Notes under the pieces: model-generated | What the model was told of the DNA's origin: nothing | What the model saw: only the letters and a program-made list of their open reading frames with translations | The model's database searches: none | Source of the DNA: an uncultured Lachnospiraceae bacterium | GTDB taxonomy: Bacteria > Bacillota > Clostridia > Lachnospirales > Lachnospiraceae | Length of the DNA: 29,540 nucleotides | Assembly (NCBI GenBank): GCA_910585635.1 | Contig: CAJUFE010000062.1 | Location: 1 to 29,540, forward strand | Direction: 5' to 3' | Shown: piece by piece, positions 1 through 8,200 of the stretch | Position numbering within the stretch: position 1 is the stretch's first letter | Layout of the letters: every line of letters starts with the position of its first letter | Position numbers and translations under genes: made by a program

Positions 1-141
1 TGTGACCTTTGCTCACAAGAAACACCTCGCGGGATATTACCTGTGAAAAGTAACATGATCAGGGCAACAAGTCACAGTTTGATGGGAATGGGCAGAGGAC
101 CGATGCGCCAGAGCTGGCGCAGATAGCATGGAGGATCCGAT

Positions 142-696
142 ATGATCGTGAAGAAGGCGGCGGCATTTGCAAGGGTAGCACATAAAGGGGCAGTACGGAA
201 AGGTACGGCCATCCCTTATATCGTCCATCCGATGGAGACTGCTGTGATCGTGTCGTCTATGACAAAAGACCCCGAGATGATCGCGGCGGCGCTGCTCCAT
301 GACGTGGTGGAAGATGCGGGAGTGACCAGGGAGCAGCTTGAGGAGGCGTTCGGGGATCGGGTGACCGCTCTGGTGATGGCAGAGACGGAGGATAAGAGCA
401 GGTCTTGGCTGGAGCGCAAGACCGCCACGATCGAGCATCTGCGATATGCTTCCAGGGAGGAGAAGATCTTGGTCCTGGGCGATAAGCTGAGCAATATCCG
501 CAGCACGGCAAAGGACTACCTTTTGGAGGGCGAGAGATTTTGGGACAGGTTCAATGAAAAACGAAAGGAGTCCCACTGTATGTATTATGAGGGGGTGGGG
601 AAGGAGCTGGAGGAGTTAAAGGGGTATCCGGCTTACCAGGAGTATATCCAGCTATGCCAGCTTGTGTTCCATGGGCAGGATCTTTTCTTAGGATGA
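142..696 (+). CDS. Small HD-domain (p)ppGpp hydrolase-like protein (MESH1/SpoT HD type)
   Basis: The 184-residue protein carries the metal-binding pattern of the RelA/SpoT and MESH1 hydrolase domain: His29 in VHP, His53-Asp54 in LLHDVVED with Glu57-Asp58, and Asp114 in LGDKLSN. It has no synthetase, TGS or ACT domain, so it is a stand-alone hydrolase-type protein of about MESH1 length. The family removes the 3'-pyrophosphate from ppGpp in the cytoplasm, or acts on related nucleotides; substrate is inferred from family only. The start is supported by GGAGG at 131-135, six bases before ATG 142. No obvious partner gene lies beside it; the next gene starts about 220 bases downstream. It could instead be a generic HD phosphohydrolase, but the VHP and VED motifs favour the alarmone type. 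Confidence 0.85.
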   Translation: MIVKKAAAFARVAHKGAVRKGTAIPYIVHPMETAVIVSSMTKDPEMIAAALLHDVVEDAGVTREQLEEAFGDRVTALVMAETEDKSRSWLERKTATIEHLRYASREEKILVLGDKLSNIRSTAKDYLLEGERFWDRFNEKRKESHCMYYEGVGKELEELKGYPAYQEYIQLCQLVFHGQDLFLG

Positions 697-920
697 AGGG
701 ATGAGGGGCTTTTTTGTAGCCTGTGTATCCGGATAGGCTGGCCCCAGATGGCAGGACGGCCTCCAGACCTAACAAATGGACAGTTTTTTGCGGCATCTCT
801 GGCTGGAAAGAACAGAAAAAAACGATAAAATAATGTCTTAAAGGCGCCGGACCACAGCAAGGCGGCGGCCAGAAAAGAGTAGGCTATGGTATGGACCATG
901 AAAGGCATAGGAGGAAAGAC

Positions 921-3167
921 ATGGGGATCGTTTTTAATGAGAAGACAGGGGAGTTCCACCTGTATAATGACAGGATCAGCTATCTGATGAGGATCTTGCG
1001 CAACGGCCAGCTGGGCCAGCTGTATTTTGGGAGGAGGATCCCCCAGCGGGAGGATCACGGCTATCTGCTGGAGAACCAGTACCGCCCCAACAGCGCCTTT
1101 GTATTTGATGATGGATATACCTTTACATTGGAGCATCTAAAGCAGGAATACCCGTCCTACGGCACTACGGATTTCCGTATGCCCGCTCTGGAGATCGATC
1201 AGCCCAATGGCAGCCGGATCACCGACTTCCGGTATGTCTCCCATAAGATCACCAAGGGAAAACCAGCCTTGGAGGGCCTTCCGGCTACCTATACCGAGTC
1301 GGACGAGGAGGCGGATACCCTGGAGATCCTGCTGCGGGACGAGCTTTTAAAGGTGGAGCTGACCCTGCTGTATACGATCTTCCGGGACGTGGACGGGATC
1401 GCCAGGAGCGCCCGCTTTGAAAATAAAGGGGAGGGGGCCTATCAGATCACCAGGGCCATGAGCCTTTCCCTAGACCTGCCCGATGACGCGTATGAGTGGA
1501 TCCAGTTCTCCGGCGCATGGGGGAGAGAGCGGTCCGTAAAGACCAGGAGGCTGCAGCAGGGGATCCAGGCGGTCAGCAGCGCCAGAGGCGCTTCCGGCCA
1601 TTTCCATAACCCCTTTGTGGTGTTAAAGCGCCCGACGGCCGACGAGCATCAGGGGGAGGTGATCGGGTTCTCCCTGGTCTACAGCGGGAACTTCCTGGCC
1701 CAGGCGGAGGTGGACACCTACGGGGTCACACGGATGATGATCGGGATCAATCCCTTTGGGTTCTCCTGGTGCCTTAAGCCGGAGGAGAGCTTCCAGACCC
1801 CGGAGGCGGTGATGATCTACTCCTCCCAGGGGATGAACGGCATGAGCCAGGCTTTCCACCGGCTGTACCGTACCAGGCTGGCCAGAGGCTACTGGCGGGA
1901 CAAGGAACGCCCGGTACTGCTGAACAACTGGGAGGCCACCTATTTTGACTTTACCGAAGAGAAGCTCTTGAAGATCGCGGAGAATGCCAAGGCGGACGGC
2001 GTGGAGCTTTTTGTGCTGGATGACGGCTGGTTCAGCACCCGCTGCGATGAGACCAGCGGGCTGGGTGACTGGTGGCCGAACCGGGACCGCCTGCCGGAAG
2101 GGATCAAAGGGCTTTCCGAAAAGGTAGAGGCTTTAGGCCTGAAGTTCGGCCTCTGGGTGGAGCTGGAGATGGTCAATAAGGACAGTGAGCTGTACCGCGC
2201 CCATCCCGATTGGATCATCCAGACCCCGGACCGTCATGCCTCCCACGGGAGGAGACAGTATGTGCTGGACTTTTCCAGAAAAGAAGTGGTGGACTATATC
2301 TACGAGATGATCGAAAAGCTGATCGGGGAGTCCAAGATCTCCTATATCAAATGGGATATGAACCGCAACATCACCGAGTGCTTTTCCGCCGGCCACAGCC
2401 CTGAGCAGCAGGGGGAGATCTTCCACCGGTACATCCTGGGCTTGTACGACCTGTATGACCGGCTGAACAAACGGTTCCCCCAGATCCTTTTTGAATCCTG
2501 TGCCAGCGGCGGCGGCCGGTTCGATCCAGGCCTCCTCTACTATGCGCCCCAGTGCTGGACCAGCGATGATACCGACGCGGTGGAGCGCCAGAAGATCCAG
2601 TACGGCACCTCCTACGCCTACCCGGTCAGCTCCATGGGAGCCCATGTCTCGATCACGCCCAACCATCAGCTGGACCGCAGCACGCCGTTAAAGACTCGGG
2701 GTGACGTGGCCGCCTTCGGCGCCTTTGGCTATGAGCTGGATCTGGCGAGGCTGACCGACGAGGAGCGGGCAGTGGTCAGGGAGCAGATCCATTTTGTGAA
2801 AAAATACCGGAAGCTGATCCACACCGGCGACTTTTATCGTCTGCTGAGCCCCTTCGAAGGGAATTTTACCGCATGGATGGTGGTCTCGGAGGACAAGAAG
2901 CAGGCGATCGTGGCCTACTTCAAGATCCTGAACGACGTGAACTGTCCCTTCCGCAGGCTCTATCTGAAGGGGCTGGATGGCGACGCTTTATATCATACCC
3001 GGGAAGATGGAAGAGAGAGGGGCAGCTTTTTCGGCAGTGAGCTGATGAACCTGGGGCTGGTGACCACCGATCTGTCTGCCGGACAGCAGTCTCTGGACCA
3101 GGATGCCGCCGGGATGCCCGTGGGCGATTTCACCTCCAGGATCTTCGTGCTGGAAGCGGAAGGCTGA
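921..3167 (+). CDS. Alpha-galactosidase, glycoside hydrolase family 36
   Basis: This enzyme hydrolyses terminal alpha-1,6-galactose from raffinose-family sugars or melibiose. The product has 748 residues from ATG 921, typical for GH36 enzymes of Firmicutes. It shows an N-terminal beta-sandwich region, then a barrel with LDDGWF, the nucleophile Asp479 in KWDMNR, and the acid/base Asp549 in WTSDDTDA, plus the FESCASGGGRFD substrate loop. No signal peptide is seen, so it is cytoplasmic. I prefer ATG 921 over the in-frame ATG 891 because AGGAGGAAAG at 909-918 is correctly placed for 921. The following gene is a membrane protein of unrelated family, and an AraC/cupin regulator lies convergent downstream, a common type of partner for alpha-galactoside genes. 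No sugar transporter is in the window. Confidence 0.95.
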   Translation: MGIVFNEKTGEFHLYNDRISYLMRILRNGQLGQLYFGRRIPQREDHGYLLENQYRPNSAFVFDDGYTFTLEHLKQEYPSYGTTDFRMPALEIDQPNGSRITDFRYVSHKITKGKPALEGLPATYTESDEEADTLEILLRDELLKVELTLLYTIFRDVDGIARSARFENKGEGAYQITRAMSLSLDLPDDAYEWIQFSGAWGRERSVKTRRLQQGIQAVSSARGASGHFHNPFVVLKRPTADEHQGEVIGFSLVYSGNFLAQAEVDTYGVTRMMIGINPFGFSWCLKPEESFQTPEAVMIYSSQGMNGMSQAFHRLYRTRLARGYWRDKERPVLLNNWEATYFDFTEEKLLKIAENAKADGVELFVLDDGWFSTRCDETSGLGDWWPNRDRLPEGIKGLSEKVEALGLKFGLWVELEMVNKDSELYRAHPDWIIQTPDRHASHGRRQYVLDFSRKEVVDYIYEMIEKLIGESKISYIKWDMNRNITECFSAGHSPEQQGEIFHRYILGLYDLYDRLNKRFPQILFESCASGGGRFDPGLLYYAPQCWTSDDTDAVERQKIQYGTSYAYPVSSMGAHVSITPNHQLDRSTPLKTRGDVAAFGAFGYELDLARLTDEERAVVREQIHFVKKYRKLIHTGDFYRLLSPFEGNFTAWMVVSEDKKQAIVAYFKILNDVNCPFRRLYLKGLDGDALYHTREDGRERGSFFGSELMNLGLVTTDLSAGQQSLDQDAAGMPVGDFTSRIFVLEAEG

Positions 3168-3224
3168 GGAGAAAGATAGGCGGGACTGCCTGCCGATAGG
3201 ATAGACTGGAAGACGGAGGGGACC

Positions 3225-3857
3225 ATGGATACGAAAAAAACTTCAGAGAAATGGAAACGGATCGGCATGTCCTTTTTTGGTGTGATCGTCACCGGCTTTT
3301 GCGTGGGCGCGCTCCAAAAGGCCGATCTGGGGGCTGACCCTTTTACCTGCTTTGTCACGGGGATCGGCAATATCTTTCATTCCACCTACAGCACCTTTTA
3401 CCTGATCGTGACAGGTGCGCTGCTGGTGGGGGTGTTTGTGATCGAGAAGCATTATATCGGCATCGCCACATTGATCAATCTGTTCTTTACAGGGATGGCG
3501 GCGGACTTTATGCGCGGGCTGCTGGACGGCATCTTTCCTGAGCCGGGGATCGTTCTGCGGGTGGCGATCATGCTGGCCGGGATCTTGGGGACCTGCTTTT
3601 CGGCATCAGTCTATTTTACCGCAGACCTGGGCGTGTCCGCCTATGATGCGGTGTCTCTGATCGCCGCCAATAAATATAAGCTGATGGCCTTCCGCCTGTG
3701 CAGGATCGCCAGTGACTCGATCTGTGTCCTGACCGGCTTTATCTTCCATGTGACCATCGGTGTGGGGACCGTGATCACGGCCTTGTTCATGGGACCGGTG
3801 ATCCAATGGTTCAATACCCATGTATCCGAGCCCTTCCTGTACGGGCGAGATCGATGA
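3225..3857 (+). CDS. YczE/YitT-type integral membrane protein
   Basis: The 210-residue protein is predicted to have about five membrane segments and contains the LGADPFTC and LGVSAYDA half-repeats seen in the YczE family. These proteins have no established biochemical activity; a role in export or regulation has been discussed for B. subtilis YczE. The start follows a GGAGGGG element at about 3214-3220. It lies 57 bases after the alpha-galactosidase gene and is probably co-transcribed with it, although nothing in its sequence suggests sugar transport. It ends just upstream of two strong inverted repeats. Confidence 0.8.
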   Translation: MDTKKTSEKWKRIGMSFFGVIVTGFCVGALQKADLGADPFTCFVTGIGNIFHSTYSTFYLIVTGALLVGVFVIEKHYIGIATLINLFFTGMAADFMRGLLDGIFPEPGIVLRVAIMLAGILGTCFSASVYFTADLGVSAYDAVSLIAANKYKLMAFRLCRIASDSICVLTGFIFHVTIGVGTVITALFMGPVIQWFNTHVSEPFLYGRDR

Positions 3858-3861
3858 GCAG

Positions 3862-3907
3862 GAACGATCTGCGCCCGGGAGCTGGGAGCTCCCGGACCAT
3901 ATCGTTC
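3862..3907 (+). repeat. Stem-loop after the YczE-type gene
   Basis: A perfect 9-bp stem (CCGGGAGCT at 3875-3883, AGCTCCCGG at 3887-3895) closes a three-base loop. It is flanked by an outer 7-bp stem (GAACGAT at 3862-3868 with ATCGTTC at 3901-3907). There is no T-run after it, so it is not a canonical intrinsic terminator. It may protect the 3' end of the transcript. Confidence 0.6.
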
Positions 3908-3930
3908 AGTGATAGACTGCCTTCAAAAAA

Positions 3931-4029
3931 GGGGCTGTCGCAAAATGCCGCTTATATACGAAATATGGCTGTGACCGATCGGGTCGGGACGCCATATCCT
4001 GTATATAGCGGCAATTTTGCGGCAGCTCC
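3931..4029. repeat. 39-nt imperfect inverted repeat (terminator or MITE-like element)
   Basis: The left arm at 3931-3969 begins GGGGCTGTCGCAAAATGC, and the right arm at 3991-4029 is its imperfect reverse complement over the full 39 bases, with a 21-base loop. On the minus strand the hairpin is followed by a run of six T (plus-strand A-run 3925-3930), so it should terminate the AraC-type gene ending at 4037. Plus-strand transcripts meet only a short T-run. The long arms and GGGGCTGTCGCAAAA end also resemble terminal repeats of small mobile elements. No target duplication was seen. Confidence 0.65.
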
Positions 4030-4036
4030 TTTGCGT

Positions 4037-4903
4037 TCATCGCTCTTTGCGGGAATGGATCTCCTTGCGGGCGGCGGCGCTCTCCTGGAGGATCATCTTC
4101 CGGTAGGAGGCAGGGGACACCCCGTATTGCTGTTTAAAGAGCTTGATCAAGGATTCCGGCTGCTGGTATCCGCAGGAATAGGCGATCGCCGCCACGGAGA
4201 GCTGGGTGGATTCCAAAAGGTGCTGCGCCTTGGTCAGGCGGAACTGCTGGATATACCGTAAAGGGGAAAGGCCGGTGTGCTGCTTGAACAGGGTGCTCAG
4301 ATAGCTGCGGTTCAAGCCCACATACCGGGCCACCTCATCGGCCTGCAGCGGCTCCGTGATATGGTCGCGGATATAGGCGATGGCCTGGTCCACATAGAGA
4401 TTGCTGTTCTGGCGGGCGGAGAGGCCCCGGTCCGACCCGGCCACCGCGCTCAGGAACAGATACAGCATGGCCAGGCAATAGAAGGTGTCCTCCGTATTGC
4501 TGTGTTCATGCTCGATCATGCCCAGGACACAGGTCTTTAGCTGTTCCTTATTTTCGCACCGGAAGATCGGCTGCTCCTGGGAAAGGCCCAGAGAAGATAC
4601 GATCCTCTTAGCATCCCCGCCGGAAAAACCGACCCAGATATAGGTCCATGGCTCCTCGCCGTCGGATATGTAGGTGGTCTGGTGGTCCGGCTCGATCAGG
4701 AAACCCTTTCCCGCGGAGAGGGTATAGTGGGTCTCGTTCACGATAAATTCGCCCTTCCCCTCCAGGATATAGTGGATCAGGTGGTAGGGGCGCACGGCGG
4801 GGCCGTATTTGTGGAAAGGCATGGTGACGGAATGGCCAAATGCGTTCAGGCACAGCTGTTGCTGGCCGTTGCCCAGGATATTAAACGAAAGAGAATCTTC
4901 CAT
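4037..4903 (-). CDS. AraC-family transcriptional regulator with cupin sensor domain
   Basis: The 288-residue protein has an N-terminal cupin-like ligand domain (roughly residues 10-150, with HYTLSAGKGFLIEPDHQTTY) and a C-terminal double helix-turn-helix of the AraC/XylS type (about residues 180-280). The second helix-turn-helix carries the family signature IAYSCGYQQPESLIKLFKQQYGVSP. The start is ATG at 4903, preceded by AAAGGAG at 4914-4920 on the minus strand; a longer in-frame start at 4963 would overlap its own promoter. Such regulators commonly activate genes for alpha-galactoside or related sugar use, so the nearby GH36 gene is the likely target. That link is inferred from position only. 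Confidence 0.92.
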   Translation of the reverse strand: MEDSLSFNILGNGQQQLCLNAFGHSVTMPFHKYGPAVRPYHLIHYILEGKGEFIVNETHYTLSAGKGFLIEPDHQTTYISDGEEPWTYIWVGFSGGDAKRIVSSLGLSQEQPIFRCENKEQLKTCVLGMIEHEHSNTEDTFYCLAMLYLFLSAVAGSDRGLSARQNSNLYVDQAIAYIRDHITEPLQADEVARYVGLNRSYLSTLFKQHTGLSPLRYIQQFRLTKAQHLLESTQLSVAAIAYSCGYQQPESLIKLFKQQYGVSPASYRKMILQESAAARKEIHSRKER

Positions 4904-4934
4904 AATAAAACAGCTCCTTTCTTTATGCTTTGCC

Positions 4935-4963
4935 ACCGTAGCATAAGGAGACTGGGCTGTCAA
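4935..4963 (-). promoter_or_regulatory. Sigma-A-type promoter for the AraC-family gene
   Basis: On the minus strand a perfect TTGACA (plus 4958-4963) is separated by 17 bases from TACGGT (plus 4935-4940), ending about 30 bases before the ATG. Confidence 0.65.
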
Positions 4964-5024
4964 CTGTTTTTGCCATACTGCTGACGCTCCCTTTTATTTA
5001 CTGGGGATATTTTGAAAAAAGTGC

Positions 5025-5053
5025 TTGCAGATCCTTTGAAAAGGGGATATAAT
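5025..5053 (+). promoter_or_regulatory. Sigma-A-type promoter for the large surface protein gene
   Basis: TTGCAG at 5025-5030, a 17-base spacer, and a perfect TATAAT at 5048-5053. Transcription would start near 5060, leaving a leader of about 185 bases before ATG 5244. Confidence 0.8.
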
Positions 5054-5103
5054 GTCCATATAGCGGTATCATTCTTATATCGCCGGCCGGGTGACCGGCT
5101 GCT

Positions 5104-5137
5104 GGTCTGTTCTGGACCGGCATCTCCAGACCTTTTT
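5104..5137 (+). terminator. Possible attenuator hairpin in the surface-protein leader
   Basis: GGTCTG at 5104-5109 can pair with CAGACC at 5127-5132, followed at once by five T. It lies between the promoter and the start codon, so it would act as premature termination. The stem is only 6 bp with a 17-base loop, so this is tentative. The GC-rich stretch just upstream (5080-5100) can form competing pairs. Confidence 0.25.
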
Positions 5138-5243
5138 GTACATTGAAAATCAGATAAGACAGGAAGCCTTTGCGCTCTCGCCCTCCTCCTCTGGCCCTAT
5201 GGGAACCTATTGTAACACGGAGTGGAAACGGAAAGGAGAGAAT

Positions 5244-8200
5244 ATGGAGGACAGAAAGAAAAAAGGAAGGGGAAAAAGGGCGATCGCCCTGCTTTTGACC
5301 CTGTTATTGACCTTGTCGCCCTGCCTGCAGGGGGATCTGCTGGCCCAGGCGGCAAGCTTTATGCTCAAGATGAAAGGGACTTCCAGTATGCTGATGGACG
5401 TATCCTTTAGCTTTTTTGGGGAACGGATGGGGAGCGGGATCTATTATTGGGAAAAAAGTGATGGGAGTCCGCTCTTTTGTGTGCAGCAGCATGCCCGTGC
5501 AGGGCTGGATCTGAACGGGACAGAGGCACCCGAAGCGTTTGGTGAAGACATCCATTTTACCCCCTCCCAATATGAGCTGGTGTCCCTCATCCTGCAATGC
5601 TGCGGGATGCGGCGAGGTGAGACCGGGGAGCTGGAGGCTGGGGATTACCTGGCGGCCCAGGCCGCCATATGGGGGGTCCTGTCGCCCAACTGGCTGGGTG
5701 TGGAGCAGCTGGAGCAGGAGATGGAGAACCTTCATAGGCATGTCCGCAGCTGGCGGGGGATCCCGGCACAAGAGCTGATCGCGCAGTCGTCCGAGATGGT
5801 GGAGGCGATCTGCCGGTCGATCGAGGAAAATTATGGGGATGACAGCCAGTATATCCCTGCTTTTGCCTCAAAATATGAAGAAAATGCACCGGTCTGGCAG
5901 GCGCAGTGGCAGGAGGACGGATCCTGCCAGGTGGTGTTTGAACGAGGGGATAAGTCGGAGGCGATCAAGGATTTTGAATTCCAGCTGCCAACGGGGTGGT
6001 CCTATCGATGGGATGGGGATCAGGTGATCTTTTCCTGCCAGGAGCCTCAAGATGGGGTGATCGAAGTGACCGGCTCCGCGCCGGAGGGATCGGAGCTGAG
6101 TGAGGAAGCCATGCCGATCGGTCTCATCTACGTCGTGTGGGCGACGGATCGCCCGGAGTTCCAGCATCTGACCTCCGGCGTAGATGTGACCATCCCCCTG
6201 TGCTGCTATCTCAAGATCTATACCCCGCCCCAAGAGCAGGGCAGCTGGTATCTTCCTGGCGGAGAGGTCTATCGCCATCAGGAGGACCTTACCGCCCTAT
6301 ACGGGGTAGAGCTGGAAAAAACAGACGGGGATACCGGGGATCCTTTAGAAGGTGTGGAGTTCCAGATACTGGAGTATTTTGATGCCAGACAGCTGGAAGG
6401 GACGATATTGGATAAGGAGCAGCTGGAGACCTGGGATGGCTGGAAGGCCCGCTGTGAAAAGCAGCTGACAGGGAGCGGGGGAAGGCTGGAGCATTGGGAT
6501 AAGAAGACGTATCATTTTGAAAAAACCTATTGCGGCGGACACCCGGACCCTGTGATCGTCTATGAAGGGAATGTCAGGCATGTGAGGGAACAGCTGGAGG
6601 AAGAGGCCTGGGAGGCCTGGGAAGAGGCTGTGGAGGCTTGCGCAGAGCTCTGCGACTACCATACAACGGACGGCAGCGGCAGTGCGCAGCTTCAGGCAGA
6701 CCGGGATCTGGTCTACGAGCAGTTCACGAGCCTGGCTTATGGCTACACCTTTGAGGAGCTGGAGCCTTTGGAGGGGTATCTCCCTTACAGAGCCGATCCA
6801 GAGCAGGAGGCCCGGCAGATATTCTGTGTCTCGGCGCAGGCCGGCGGGGAGTGTCGGGAAGGATCCGGAGAAGAAGAGCCGGGGGTGCAGTTAGCCCGGT
6901 CTGCAAGGATACTTGACCGGGTGATGATGGCCGGTATGGGCACTTGGGACGGAGGGATGGACGAAAGATCCTCTTCCGAAAGGCCACCGTCAGAAGAGCC
7001 GGAGGGGCATGCCCTATCGGATGAGCCAAAAGAGAAGGGGGCGACAGATGGCCGGGTGGGGGATACCCTGCCAGAAGGCCAGGGAGGAAAGCCCTCGCCA
7101 AAAGATCCAGGAGGCCAGGTCCGGCCGGCAAGCCCAGAAGGGAGTGGCGCATCAAATGAGCAGATAGAAATGCCTGCGCTAGAAGATCGAGAAGAGAAGG
7201 GACAGCCGGAAGGTAAAGGAAAGGAGGATCCGTCGGAAGGCCAGGGAAAGGAGGGCCCGTCAGAAAGCCAAGGAGAGAAGAGACCGCCGGAAGGACAGGA
7301 CTCTCTGGATGGCCGGGAAGGGGATATCTTGTCGGATGGCCGGGAAGGGGATATCCCATCGGATGGCCGGGAAGGGGATATCCCGTCGGATGGCAAGGAA
7401 GGGGATATCCCGTCGGAAGGCCTAGAAGGGGATATCCCATCGGATGACCGAGAAGGGGATACTCCGCCGGATGGCCAGGAAGGGATGCTCACGCCGGATG
7501 GGGCCGATGATCTGGAGGCCGAGGAGTCACCCAACACAGCAGGTGACCAGGAGAACGGAGCGGGATCGGATCCATCAGGAGAGCAGGGGACCGAGGATAC
7601 CCCTGCCGAGTCAGATGGGCAGGAGGAGATCATCTCTTCCGATGGACAGAAGGAGCCGGAAGGCGGATGGCCGTCCAACGCGGAGGGGGATCTTTTTGCG
7701 GAGGAGACCATTGCGACCAGGAGCGATGCGGCCCTAGCTGAGGCGGATGGAGACGATGAGATAGAAGAAGGCGAGGAAGAGGCCCTGACGAGAAGGCAGC
7801 TTAGGAGGACCTCCAGGAGTCCGATATGGCTGACCAGCCAGGTGGAGCCGATGGAGCAGGTCCATATGGAGCTTACGCCCGCCTATCTTTTCCAGGTCAG
7901 AAACTACAGGATCGATCCACCGGAGGAAAGTAAGCCGGAGGAGCCTCAGCCCACACCCCCGCCGCCAGATCGTCCTCACAGGAGCGGACGGACAGAAGGT
8001 CCGCCGCCAGAGCCGGCGATGACCGTGTCAGACCCTCCGGTCCCTCTGGTCGGGTGGATCGAAGCCGCATACACACCGCCTGCCGCTCTGACCATCGGAG
8101 ATGGAGATACACCGATGGCAGGCCGGTCAAAGACCGGAGAAGGCGGAGGGGGCTTCCCTGAGACCGGCGACAGGGGGATGGACCCGGCCGGACTCTTGTT

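Noticed and set aside
1..17. TGTGA-N7-TCACA palindrome resembling a CRP site
   Set aside because: The spacing is 7 and not 6, the sequence is at the window edge without promoter context, and a single short match is likely chance.
3806..4540. Plus-strand open frames opposite the AraC-type gene
   Set aside because: The minus-strand frame encodes a clear cupin-AraC protein with promoter and ribosome binding site; the plus frames show no family features.
6724..7711. Two long Pro/Ser-rich open frames on the minus strand
   Set aside because: They lie opposite the repeat stalk of the surface protein and repeat with the same period; they have no ribosome binding site and are by-products of the G/A-rich repeats.
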